33,169 nucleotides of DNA, from the IMG/VR virus record IMGVR_UViG_3300025322_000106, positions 1-33,169 of that record; one strand, written 5' to 3'. The position numbers and the translations under genes were made by a program. The DNA comes from a virus. This document shows, in pieces, positions 7,459 to 14,450 of the stretch (position 1 is the first letter of the stretch; each line of letters begins with the position of its first letter). The notes below the pieces were generated by a model that had not been told where the DNA came from, did no database searches, and saw only the letters and a list, made by a program, of their open reading frames with translations.

Positions 7459-8149
7459 CGCCAGCCCGGACGTCGACCTGACCGAGATCATCGGCCCGCC
7501 GGCGCAGGTGGCGCGCAATCCGCGCAACCTGGGCTTTGCCGGCAATTGCAATGCAGGCGCGGCGCGCGCCGGGGGCGACGTGCTGTTCTTTCTGAACCAG
7601 GACACGCAGGCGCAGCCCGGCTGGTTCGGGCCGCTTATGGGGATGTTCGACGAACGCGCCTACGTGGGCATCGTCGGGCCGAAACTCGTTTTCCCGCTCG
7701 GCCCGAATGGGACGGGCGCATTACCCGGTTTGACCGCGCCGCGCCCGCCCGCGTATTCCATCCAATCCTGCGGCGGACTCTACGACGGCGGCAAAGGCCC
7801 GTTCCATCGCTATATTGGTTTCGCCGCCGACGATTGGCGCGTGAATATTGCCGAGCGCGTCTCCTGGACGACCGGCGCGGCGCTGGCGATCCGAAATAAT
7901 CTGTTTGCTTCAGCGGGTCTGTTTGATATTGGTTACGGACGCGGCTATTTTGAAGACGTGGATTTGTGCGAGCGCGTGAAACTGCGCGGCTTTGAAGTCT
8001 GGTACTGCCCGGAAGCCGTCTTCACGCATCGAGTCGGCGCATCCAACGCGGCGACGGCGGAAAGTTTCCGCGCCAACTCATTACGCTTCCACGAAAAATG
8101 GGATCGGCGCATTACGCCGGACACCTCGATAATCCATGTGGCATATTGA
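7244..8149 (+). CDS. Family GT2 (rhamnosyltransferase-like) glycosyltransferase
   Basis: A 301-residue GT-A type enzyme. After a short leader comes LSIVIPAYNDLKALILCLKSL, then VQDDASPD, a NLGFAGNCNAGAARAGG segment, FFLNQD with Asp120 as the metal/nucleotide-binding acidic residue, and GYFEDVDLCERVKLRGFEVWY with Glu237-Asp238, the usual catalytic base region of WbbL-like rhamnosyltransferases. The ATG at 7244 has AAAGGA upstream; ATG 7319 is a possible later start that would reduce the 215-nt overlap with the preceding glycosyltransferase. No membrane anchor is visible. Its TGA stop lies inside the -35 box of the HNH gene promoter that follows. Confidence 0.87.
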   Translation: MSLPQALPLTPTNLAIHAAPRAAPVMGASLRLSIVIPAYNDLKALILCLKSLVATAGAEGMAGRMEILVQDDASPDVDLTEIIGPPAQVARNPRNLGFAGNCNAGAARAGGDVLFFLNQDTQAQPGWFGPLMGMFDERAYVGIVGPKLVFPLGPNGTGALPGLTAPRPPAYSIQSCGGLYDGGKGPFHRYIGFAADDWRVNIAERVSWTTGAALAIRNNLFASAGLFDIGYGRGYFEDVDLCERVKLRGFEVWYCPEAVFTHRVGASNAATAESFRANSLRFHEKWDRRITPDTSIIHVAY

Positions 8150-8174
8150 TGTGAGCGCCATAATGTTCTATACT
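8146..8174 (+). promoter_or_regulatory. Sigma70 promoter of the HNH endonuclease gene
   Basis: TTGATG (8146-8151), 17-nt spacer, TATACT (8169-8174). The TGA stop of the GT2 gene (8147-8149) is part of the -35 box. The predicted start of transcription near 8181 lies just before a leader hairpin and 60 nt before the ATG at 8241, supporting that ATG over upstream in-frame starts. Confidence 0.6.
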
Positions 8175-8183
8175 ATAGGAAGT

Positions 8184-8212
8184 GCTCCGGCGATGCGGAA
8201 ACATCCCGGAGC
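8184..8212 (+). other. Leader hairpin of the HNH gene
   Basis: GCTCCGG (8184-8190) pairs with CCGGAGC (8206-8212), then after a one-base bulge GATG (8192-8195) pairs with CATC (8202-8205), loop CGGAAA. It would form at the very 5' end of the transcript from the promoter at 8146-8174. Confidence 0.6.
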
Positions 8213-8240
8213 GTGGCTGAACCTACACGAGAAGTCCAGC

Positions 8241-8954
8241 ATGATTGATTCTATCCCGCATTACAAAACCTGCAAGGACTGTTCCCGATCACTTCCTGCT
8301 ACAACCGAATACTTTTCACCATGCCGGAAGGGTGACAAAGTATGGCTTGCATCATATTGCAAGCCATGTACAGCCGCTCGGACAAGAATTTGGAATGCAA
8401 ATAACCCTGAGCGATCTAAGGCAAGAGCAAATCAGTGGTATCAGGAAAATAAAGAGCAGCATCGAGCGAACGCAAGACGTTGGGCAGCGGCCAACGTAGA
8501 TAAGGTTCGTGCCATTACTTTGAAATGCAAGTGGAAGCATATCGAAAGAAGCCGTGCTTATTCGCGTGAGTATGCCAGAAATCATCGGGAGCAAAAGAAA
8601 GAGGCTGATAAAAATCGCAAGGCTAATAACCCGGAAAGGGCCAAAGAATTATCCCGACTCCGGTATCAGCGAAACCGTGATACCTATCTGGCCCGTACAA
8701 GGAACTACCGCGCACGCAAGCGCGAGGCGGCTGGCACACATACAGCAGCAGATACCAAGAAACAATACACAATGCAAAAGGGTTTATGCTGGTGGTGTAG
8801 TTACGAATTGGGGCAGCAGTACCATGTTGACCATCGCATACCGTTAGCGCGGGGTGGCAGCAATGGCCCGGAAAACATTGTGATCAGCTGCCCGTCCTGT
8901 AATACTTCAAGACGAGACAAACTGCCTCACGAATGGAACGGACGGCTTTTATGA
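8241..8954 (+). CDS. Free-standing HNH homing-type endonuclease
   Basis: A 237-residue basic protein. The N-terminus has a zinc-ribbon-like block (C-K-D-C, about 24 residues, C, then C-K-P-C). A long Arg/Asn/Glu-rich region with repeated NPERxKxxxxxRY-type units follows (NNPERSKARANQWYQENK, NNPERAKELSRLRYQRNR), probably DNA-binding. The C-terminus has the HNH nuclease motif: CWWC, YHVDHRIPLARGGSN, NIVISCPSCN. It is visibly AT-richer than its neighbours, which suggests separate acquisition. It sits between two glycosyltransferase genes without disrupting either, has its own promoter and leader hairpin, and GAGAAG lies before the ATG. Its TGA overlaps the next gene's ATG. It is most likely a selfish endonuclease, not part of the sugar pathway. 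Confidence 0.85.
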   Translation: MIDSIPHYKTCKDCSRSLPATTEYFSPCRKGDKVWLASYCKPCTAARTRIWNANNPERSKARANQWYQENKEQHRANARRWAAANVDKVRAITLKCKWKHIERSRAYSREYARNHREQKKEADKNRKANNPERAKELSRLRYQRNRDTYLARTRNYRARKREAAGTHTAADTKKQYTMQKGLCWWCSYELGQQYHVDHRIPLARGGSNGPENIVISCPSCNTSRRDKLPHEWNGRLL

Positions 8955-9832
8955 CTTCGCTCCGCATCCTCATCACCTGCATCCACTATCCCGTCGCCTC
9001 GGGCCGCTACATGGCGCGCGCCTTCCGGCGGCTCGGCCACGACGTGCAGACGGCGGGCCATTCAACCGGGACAAAAATCTGGGGGATGGAAGTGGACGAA
9101 CGATACGTCTGGAAGCCCGATTGGGAAGATGGCTTTGCTCCCGGAACGCGCCGAACATTCCATCCCGATTTAGTCATTCACGCCGAATCTGCCTATGCCG
9201 GCCATCGGATCAATGGCGTTCCGCTCATCCTGTGGGGCATGGATAACCACGTGCGCGATTATGCTAGCGCGGATTACGACGCTATGTTCTTCGCCCACTC
9301 CTGGGGCGCGCGCTCTTCCGAGCCGAACGCCTACTGGCTGCCGCCGGGTTATGATCCAGAAATGCATACCGACTTGGGCAGGGAGCGCGACATTGACGTG
9401 CTGATAATTGGCTATCCCTACAGCGAACGGGTGGAGATCCTGGCTGCGATGGATGCCAGCGGACTAAAAAATACGGTGGGCATGCTGGGCCCACTCTTCG
9501 ACGAGTACAACGCGCTCTACAACCGCGCCAAGATCGCGTTGGTACGGAGCTCCTACGGCGATCTGACGACGCGCTTTTTCGAGAACATGGCGCAGGGATG
9601 CTGCGTCCTGGCCGATACCGCGCCGGACATTGACCGGCTGGGCTTCATCGCCGGGACGGACTTCTGGCCCTATGCTTCCGCGCCCGAGGCCGTCGAAGCG
9701 GCGCACGCGCTCCTGGTGAATGACCGCTGGCGCTCGCTGGCGGCGGCGGGCAAGGAAAAGGTCAAATCGTACACCTGGGACGCGCGCGCGTTGGAACTCC
9801 TGCGGCGCGTCCGAGAGTTAAAAATAGCATGA
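8951..9832 (+). CDS. CgeB-like GT-B glycosyltransferase
   Basis: A 293-residue protein starting RILITCIHYPVASGRYMARAFRRLGHDV, the acceptor-side Rossmann loop of GT-B enzymes. Further features are FHPDLVIHAESAYAGHRINGVPLILWGMDNH, the domain linker SERVEILAAMDASGL and a donor-side region LYNRAKIALVRSSYGDLTTRFFENMAQGCCVLADTAPDIDRL that matches CgeB/Glyco_trans_1_2 proteins (RxxExxAxGxxxL style). It ends with the common SYTWDARALELL closing helix. ATG 8951 overlaps the HNH stop (ATGA); ATG 8933 is a possible alternative. It overlaps the following methyltransferase by ATGA. It is the third glycosyltransferase in the cassette and of a different subclass from the first two. Confidence 0.78.
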   Translation: MTSLRILITCIHYPVASGRYMARAFRRLGHDVQTAGHSTGTKIWGMEVDERYVWKPDWEDGFAPGTRRTFHPDLVIHAESAYAGHRINGVPLILWGMDNHVRDYASADYDAMFFAHSWGARSSEPNAYWLPPGYDPEMHTDLGRERDIDVLIIGYPYSERVEILAAMDASGLKNTVGMLGPLFDEYNALYNRAKIALVRSSYGDLTTRFFENMAQGCCVLADTAPDIDRLGFIAGTDFWPYASAPEAVEAAHALLVNDRWRSLAAAGKEKVKSYTWDARALELLRRVRELKIA

Positions 9833-10521
9833 AGCTAAATCTCGGCTGCGGACGCGTGATCTTCCCGTTGGAGCGCGGCGCGCCTTCGCCCTATCCCGCG
9901 CATCTGGACCCGCTGCCGGATATTTGCTACGAGCCGGGCTGGGTCAACGTGGACAAATTCCTTATGCCGGGCGTGAACGAACAAATCGACCTGTTCGCCT
10001 TCCCCTGGCTGCGCTCGTCCACCGGCAGTCCCTGGAATGACAACTCTGCCGACGCGATCTATTGCAGCCATCTGGTCGAGCACGTTCCGCACCAGGTGAA
10101 ACTCGTGCGCGCGCTGCCAGCGATCTGGCATAGGATCTATAACGAAAGAGTGGAAAATCTGGACGGCTGGTTCGTGTTTTTCGCGGAATGCTGGCGCATT
10201 CTCAAGCCGGACGGCCTGTTGTACGTGCGCGCGCCATTCGCCACGAGCAACGCGGCGCTTTCCGACCCGACGCACACGCGATACGTCACGCCCGGAACGT
10301 TCTCCTATCTGACCGGCGACAATCCCGACGCGCCGTTCGACTACCATGCGCCGCTCAAGTTCGAGCAGGCCGAGCCGGTGCTGCTGCGTTTCACCGAGGG
10401 CAACGCCGAGATCATCCAGGCCATGCCGCACGCGCTGGCCGAGAAGATGGTCTACCGCTATTTCAACGTGGCCGATGAGATCCGCATCGTGCTGCGGGCG
10501 GTGAAGGGAGAAGAGTCATGA
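9829..10521 (+). CDS. Class I SAM-dependent methyltransferase
   Basis: A 230-residue protein beginning MKLNLGCGR, a clear motif I for SAM binding. WVNVDKFLMPGV supplies the acidic end of strand 2, SADAIYCSHLVEHVPHQ is the motif around strand 4, and AECWRILKPDGLLYVRAPF is the usual motif III strand. This arrangement is that of small-molecule or sugar/O-methyltransferases found in glycan loci rather than DNA methyltransferases (no DPPY or PCQ). The gene is linked by ATGA overlaps to a glycosyltransferase upstream and to the LAGLIDADG gene downstream. It may methylate the sugar added by the neighbouring enzymes; the substrate is inferred from context. Confidence 0.8.
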   Translation: MKLNLGCGRVIFPLERGAPSPYPAHLDPLPDICYEPGWVNVDKFLMPGVNEQIDLFAFPWLRSSTGSPWNDNSADAIYCSHLVEHVPHQVKLVRALPAIWHRIYNERVENLDGWFVFFAECWRILKPDGLLYVRAPFATSNAALSDPTHTRYVTPGTFSYLTGDNPDAPFDYHAPLKFEQAEPVLLRFTEGNAEIIQAMPHALAEKMVYRYFNVADEIRIVLRAVKGEES

Positions 10522-10955
10522 TAACGGAAATAGAATTGTCTTATTTGGCCGGCATTTTTGACGGTGAAGGTTGTGTCTCAACGGCAGGGGGACAGCAGAA
10601 TATGCAGCTCCATTGTAGTGTCGGAAATACAGATCCGAAAATGTTGTTGCCTTTTGAAAATTTGTGGGGAGGAAAGATTACCCGCAATAATATCATACCG
10701 AAGCCAAATGAACGCCCATTCTATCAATGGCATATTTACTCACAACAGGCAGGGATATTCCTTAAAGAGATTTTGCCATATCTTGTGATTAAACATTCCC
10801 AAGCAGCCCTGGGATTACAATTGGTATCTCGTCCTGATTTGCGCCTTATGCGCGGTCATCCAGATATACGAGCCGAAGAATGGAAATTGCGGAGCTGGAT
10901 CTGTGAAAAAATGAAGACACTTCGAGGACAATCATATCATTGGGAACCTAGATGA
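10518..10955 (+). CDS. Single-motif LAGLIDADG homing endonuclease
   Basis: A 145-residue protein with the signature LSYLAGIFDGEGCVS at residues 7-21, where the second acidic residue coordinates the catalytic metal. The rest alternates strands and helices (LHCSVGNTDPKMLLPFENLWGG; PFYQWHIYSQQAGIFLKEILPYL) as in the LAGLIDADG fold. With one motif and this length it should act as a homodimer. It is AT-richer than its neighbours, has GGGAGAAGAG before its ATG, and is joined to the methyltransferase and the radical SAM gene by ATGA overlaps on both sides, so it sits in the operon without an intron. It is most likely a selfish element. Confidence 0.88.
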   Translation: MITEIELSYLAGIFDGEGCVSTAGGQQNMQLHCSVGNTDPKMLLPFENLWGGKITRNNIIPKPNERPFYQWHIYSQQAGIFLKEILPYLVIKHSQAALGLQLVSRPDLRLMRGHPDIRAEEWKLRSWICEKMKTLRGQSYHWEPR

Positions 10956-12232
10956 ATATCTGTCTAGTATTTCCTCGTTCAACTTTTCTCATAGACCCGC
11001 TGGTATATCCACCTTTGGGCGTTTGGTATCTGGCCGCGCAGTTGGAAGCGCAGGGATACGCGACCGATTTCCGCGACCTGACTTGCGACCCGTTTCCCCA
11101 GGACGGTGAATTCGAGCAGGTCTGGATCAGCGCCACCAGCCCGCAGATGCACGAGGTCAGGCGGCTGGCCGGACTCACGCGCGCCTGGGAGAAAAGCGCG
11201 GTCGTCCTCGGCGGGGCTGCGCCCTGGACGAACCCCGATTCTTGCCGCGCTTTGGGCTTCGATGTGATCGTGTCGGGCGAGAGCGACCATCCGCAGACGG
11301 TCAGTCGGATCGTATCCGGGGCCGCGCGGCGCGCAACGACGCTTTCCTTTGCGCCGCCGATCACGCCCGGCCCGCTGGATTGGGCCTTGCCGCCCGTCAG
11401 GAGATGGGACGACAAATATCACGCGACGCTCCACGATCGCGAGGGGCGTCCTCATCGCACGACCACGCTCTTCACTTCGCGCGGATGTCCGATGGCGTGC
11501 GCCTTCTGCGAGTCGGGCAGGAACGGCGTGATCTGGGACCGTTCCGTGCGCTACGAACCCCTCTCCATCGTCGAGGCGCAAATCCGCGAAGCGGTCGAGC
11601 GCGGACACACGGGGCTGATGTACTACGACGACATCCTGCCGCTCAACAAGCCGCGCATGCTCTCCCTCCTGGAAGTGATGAAAAGGTACAGCGTCGTATG
11701 GCGCTGCTTCCTGCGCACGGACGTGATCTCGCACCAGGGCGGCCTGGACTACCTGCGGCAGATGGCCGAGGGCGGCCTGGTCCAAGTGCTGGCCGGAGTG
11801 GAGAGCGCCGACAATCGCATCAAAGCCAACGTCCATAAAGGCACGACCATCGAGCAGGATACGCAAGTCTTAGGCTGGTGTAAGCAGTTGGGCATTAAGT
11901 TCAAAGCGTCCTTCATCCTGGGCCTGCCGGGAGAAGACCGCGAGAGCATGGAGCGCACACGCGATTGGATTCTTACGCACCGCCCCGACCGGGTGGACGT
12001 GAACACGCTCATCCCGTTCCCTGGCACGCCTATGACGCGGCGCGCGGAAGATTATTTGGGTGTAAAATACGATGTGAAATGGGAAGAAGAACTGCCCGAG
12101 GAATTTTGGTTCAAGGGAGCGCGCGAGCACAACGAGTCTATCGTCTCCACCTCGCACCTGACGCGCCAGGAGATCACGGAGTTCCGCGACCGGTTGATGC
12201 AAGACATCGAACGGGAAGGGATACCTTATTAA
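10952..12232 (+). CDS. B12-binding-type radical SAM enzyme
   Basis: A 426-residue protein. Residues 1-110 look like a B12-binding-type Rossmann domain (YPPLGVWYLAAQLEAQGYATDFRDL; SAVVLGGAAPWTN; GFDVIVSGESDH) but lack the DxHxxG cobalamin ligand motif. The radical SAM core has C179-x3-C183-x2-C186 in TSRGCPMACAFC for the 4Fe-4S cluster, then GHTGLMYYDDILPLNK, VLAGVESADNRI, KFKASFILGLPGED and VDVNTLIPFPGTP, the standard B12-radical SAM block series. Such enzymes methylate unactivated carbons or rearrange sugars and lipids. It closes the modification cassette; the TAA overlaps the next ATG. Methylation or modification of the virion glycan is the likely role, inferred from neighbours. Confidence 0.87.
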   Translation: MNICLVFPRSTFLIDPLVYPPLGVWYLAAQLEAQGYATDFRDLTCDPFPQDGEFEQVWISATSPQMHEVRRLAGLTRAWEKSAVVLGGAAPWTNPDSCRALGFDVIVSGESDHPQTVSRIVSGAARRATTLSFAPPITPGPLDWALPPVRRWDDKYHATLHDREGRPHRTTTLFTSRGCPMACAFCESGRNGVIWDRSVRYEPLSIVEAQIREAVERGHTGLMYYDDILPLNKPRMLSLLEVMKRYSVVWRCFLRTDVISHQGGLDYLRQMAEGGLVQVLAGVESADNRIKANVHKGTTIEQDTQVLGWCKQLGIKFKASFILGLPGEDRESMERTRDWILTHRPDRVDVNTLIPFPGTPMTRRAEDYLGVKYDVKWEEELPEEFWFKGAREHNESIVSTSHLTRQEITEFRDRLMQDIEREGIPY

Positions 12233-12666
12233 TGCAAATCACGATTGACGCCAGCGACTACCGCAAACTCGCGCGCCAGGCGAGCCAGGCCGAGCGCGCC
12301 ACGGCCCGCGCCGCGCGCCAGGCGGTGAAGAGCGCCAGCTTCGCGGTCGAGAAGCGCGTCAAAATCGAGATGCCCGTGGACACGGGCCGGGCGCGCGCCT
12401 CCTGGGGGCACTGGACGCCGAGCGATATCGGCAAGCCGGGCAACGAGGCCAGCGCCGCCGATGCGACTTGGCGGAGCGAAGACGGCGGGCTGACGATCAC
12501 GCAGGGTAGCAACGTCGGCTACATTGAGCAGCTCAATCAGGGCCATTCGCGCCAGGCCCCCGCCGGATTTTTGGACACCGCCCAACTCACGGGGCAGGTA
12601 GAACTTGAAAAAGAGTTGGGATTGATCGACCCGCTCGACCCTAACCTGCGCTGGCTGGAGTTGTAA
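12232..12666 (+). CDS. HK97 gp10-like tail completion protein
   Basis: A 144-residue protein with a basic helical N-terminus (RATARAARQAVKSASFAVEKRVKIEM), then PVDTGRARASWGHW, GSNVGYIEQLNQGHSRQAPAGFLD and a closing helix. The succession VDTGRLRxS, Y.xxLNxGxSxQAPxGF is the hallmark of HK97 gp10-like neck/tail completion proteins, which act at the head-tail interface. It normally follows the stopper gene directly; here the modification cassette separates them. ATG 12232 overlaps the TAA of the radical SAM gene, and its own TAA overlaps the next ATG. Confidence 0.85.
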   Translation: MQITIDASDYRKLARQASQAERATARAARQAVKSASFAVEKRVKIEMPVDTGRARASWGHWTPSDIGKPGNEASAADATWRSEDGGLTITQGSNVGYIEQLNQGHSRQAPAGFLDTAQLTGQVELEKELGLIDPLDPNLRWLEL

Positions 12667-12878
12667 TGCAAAAAAACTATCCCTTTTCACGAAAAAAGAA
12701 GATTGTAGCCGTTTTTGAAAAGCCCGAAGACAAAACGTATATCTATTGGCGTTATGACGACGGCGAAGAATGCGGGGCTTATAATCTGATGTATCAGACT
12801 GATGCGGGTGGCATCCAAACGCTTAAGGCGTTTCTCGAAGAAGCCATGCAAGCCGACAAAGGGGCGGATAAAAACTGA
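12666..12878 (+). CDS. Small hypothetical protein in the neck module
   Basis: A 70-residue protein, strongly basic at the start (KNYPFSRKKKIVAVFEKPEDK) and acidic at the end. It has strand-like blocks (TYIYWRYDDGEECGAYNLMYQT). The start overlaps the gp10-like gene stop and its TGA shares an A with the next ATG. It is relatively AT-rich. No family is recognised. It could be an accessory carried with the neck genes. Confidence 0.5.
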   Translation: MQKNYPFSRKKKIVAVFEKPEDKTYIYWRYDDGEECGAYNLMYQTDAGGIQTLKAFLEEAMQADKGADKN

Positions 12879-13405
12879 TGCCCTTCACCGCCCACCCCGG
12901 CGCGTTCTTCAATGTAGCCGGTTCTTTCAATGACTTTTTCGAGACGCAGATCACGGCCAAAGGGCTGCCGTCATGGATGACGAGCGCCGTCGTGAATTTT
13001 GACATGCCGCAGCAGCCGCTGACATTCCCCAGCTTCAGCGTCGCACACCTGGGAACGGAGACGCGCGAAATGGCGCAAGGCCGCGCGCTGGACGACGGCT
13101 GGCGCGGCGCGGAGCAGATCGGCTTGGCGGAAGTCTCTTGCTGGGAATCCTACGCGCGCGCCAGCGGGCTGCACGTGCGCAATCTGCGCCAGATGCGCGA
13201 CATGGCCGCGCGCGTGTTCGCCACCGGCGCAGGCATCTCTATTCTGGACATATACGGTACAACCGCCAGCCCGACCGCGAACGGTACGATCATCCGCGCC
13301 AATCCCGCGCGCGAGACGCCGGTCGCGCCCGACCCAAACCCGGATGTGATGCGCGTCCGGCTGGTGGTACAATACCGCTGGCTGGAGCGAGTGACAGCTG
13401 GATAA
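12878..13405 (+). CDS. Probable tail terminator protein
   Basis: A 175-residue protein in the slot between the gp10-like gene and the tail tube genes, where the tail terminator (lambda gpU-like role) is normally encoded. The opening GAFFNVAGSFNDFFETQI, the internal FPSFSVAHLGTE, AEVSCWESYARASGLHVRNLRQMRDMAARVF and the end VMRVRLVVQYRWLERV match the helix-strand order of such proteins (a helix presenting RDMAARVF, last strand ending Y-R-W). It would cap the growing tail tube. Assignment rests on gene order and secondary-structure style. Confidence 0.62.
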   Translation: MPFTAHPGAFFNVAGSFNDFFETQITAKGLPSWMTSAVVNFDMPQQPLTFPSFSVAHLGTETREMAQGRALDDGWRGAEQIGLAEVSCWESYARASGLHVRNLRQMRDMAARVFATGAGISILDIYGTTASPTANGTIIRANPARETPVAPDPNPDVMRVRLVVQYRWLERVTAG

Positions 13406-13430
13406 ACGATCCCAAGAGCCTGAGAGCCTG

Positions 13431-13459
13431 AAGGGGCGGGCGCGTAGCGTCCCGCCCTT
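13431..13459. repeat. Intercistronic GC hairpin before the tail tube genes
   Basis: AAGGGGCGGG (13431-13440) pairs with CCCGCCCTT (13451-13459) with one bulged G. The loop is CGCGTAGCGT. It is followed by a good AAAGGAG ribosome binding site for the gene at 13480. A tandem AGAGCCTG pair precedes it (about 13415-13430). No T tract. Confidence 0.65.
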
Positions 13460-13479
13460 ACTAACAAAGGAGTCAGGCT

Positions 13480-13953
13480 ATGTCAAGAGAAGTCAGGACG
13501 TTTGCTGAAGGAGCGCTGCGCTGGGCGCAGGCCTCGGGCACCGGCGGCTGGGCCACGGCCTCGGGCGCATTGACGGCGCTCATCGGGTTCGTCCAGGCCG
13601 GAACGACCTACAACTCGGCGCGCGGCGTGGCGACGGTCATGGAGCGCGGCACGGCCCATCATCACAAGGTCACGACCGTTAATGCGCAGGAACTGCAATT
13701 CACCTACCTGCAAGCTGTGACCGGCAACAAGGCCGCGCCTGCGACCGCCTCGGGCGCTTCGACCCCCCAAGTCCATTTTGAGATCAAGGGCACGGACACA
13801 GAGCTGCCGAGCGTCACGGCGCAGTATTATCAGTTTCACAACTGCGTCAAGGTCACGGAGGGCTGGACGGAAGGCGAAAACGGCAACCAGTGGCAGGAGA
13901 CCTGGCGCGCGCTTTCCATGACCGGGCCCACCGGCAGCGGCTATATCGCCTGA
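13480..13953 (+). CDS. Tail tube-like protein 1
   Basis: A 157-residue protein with strong AAAGGAG seven bases before the ATG, as expected for an abundant structural protein. It starts EVRTFAEGALRWAQASGTGGWATASGALTALIGFVQAGTTYNSARGVATVMERG, then HHHKVTTVNAQELQFTYLQ and VHFEIKGTDTELPSVTAQYYQFHNCVKVTEGWTEGENGNQWQETW, a run of beta strands closing with WRALSMTGP. This fits a major tail tube protein, which polymerises into stacked rings around the tape measure. It lies between the terminator and chaperone genes. A second related gene follows; which of the two forms the tube cannot be decided. Confidence 0.7.
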   Translation: MSREVRTFAEGALRWAQASGTGGWATASGALTALIGFVQAGTTYNSARGVATVMERGTAHHHKVTTVNAQELQFTYLQAVTGNKAAPATASGASTPQVHFEIKGTDTELPSVTAQYYQFHNCVKVTEGWTEGENGNQWQETWRALSMTGPTGSGYIA

Positions 13954-13956
13954 GCC

Positions 13957-14385
13957 ATGCCAGGGCCGGGAACGGGCGAGGTCTATGCCTTCGCTGAGGG
14001 CAAACTCTACTTATATGCCAGCGCGTCGGGGAGCACGAGCGGCAGCGGGATCGGCTTCGCGCAGAATGCCAGCCTGCGTTTCGTCTACGGCTGGCAGGAA
14101 TTTCGCGGTTTCGGGCAGGTCTATCGGCGCGTTCTGACCGGGCGGCGTGCAGAGCTGGCGATCGAAACGCTCCTGGCCGACCTGACTCTTTTCCGGCTCG
14201 CCAATGCTTCCGCCGCCGTCAACGCGAAATTTGAAGGTTTGATTTCCAGCGGCGTAACGCAAAGCGCGCAATTCGTGCTGTATTCCGGCGCGGTCTCGGA
14301 AGCCAATTTCCAGCAGGCTGGCGGGGACCTGATGCGCGGGCGCTACGCGATGGCCGCCAACGCCTGGAGCGCCTTCGGGAACTAG
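13957..14385 (+). CDS. Tail tube-like protein 2
   Basis: A 142-residue protein three bases after the first tube-like gene. Both open with a similar phrase (EVRTFAEGALRW against EVYAFAEGKLYLY). Further blocks are IGFAQNASLRFVYGWQEFRGF, RRAELAIETLLADLTLFRL, AQFVLYSGAVSEANFQQAG and a closing strand GRYAMAANAWSAFG. This architecture (small beta barrel with one helix) is that of tail tube or tail-tip adaptor proteins. It could be a duplicated tube subunit or a component restricted to one end of the tube. No obvious ribosome binding site is visible, so coupling to the first gene is likely. Confidence 0.6.
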   Translation: MPGPGTGEVYAFAEGKLYLYASASGSTSGSGIGFAQNASLRFVYGWQEFRGFGQVYRRVLTGRRAELAIETLLADLTLFRLANASAAVNAKFEGLISSGVTQSAQFVLYSGAVSEANFQQAGGDLMRGRYAMAANAWSAFGN

Positions 14386-14398
14386 GCGGATGATCTAA

Positions 14399-14420
14399 CC
14401 CTGGCGCATGCCCGCCAGGG
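14399..14420. repeat. Intercistronic GC hairpin (CCCTGGCG/CGCCAGGG)
   Basis: Perfect 8-bp inverted repeat CCCTGGCG (14399-14406) and CGCCAGGG (14413-14420), 6-nt loop, between the second tube-like gene and the tail chaperone gene. It is a close copy of the 716-736 hairpin, sharing CCCTGGC at the left and CCCGCCAGGGCAG at the right. Confidence 0.75.
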
Positions 14421-14450
14421 CAGGTGAGATCACCTTCAGGGAAATTACCC

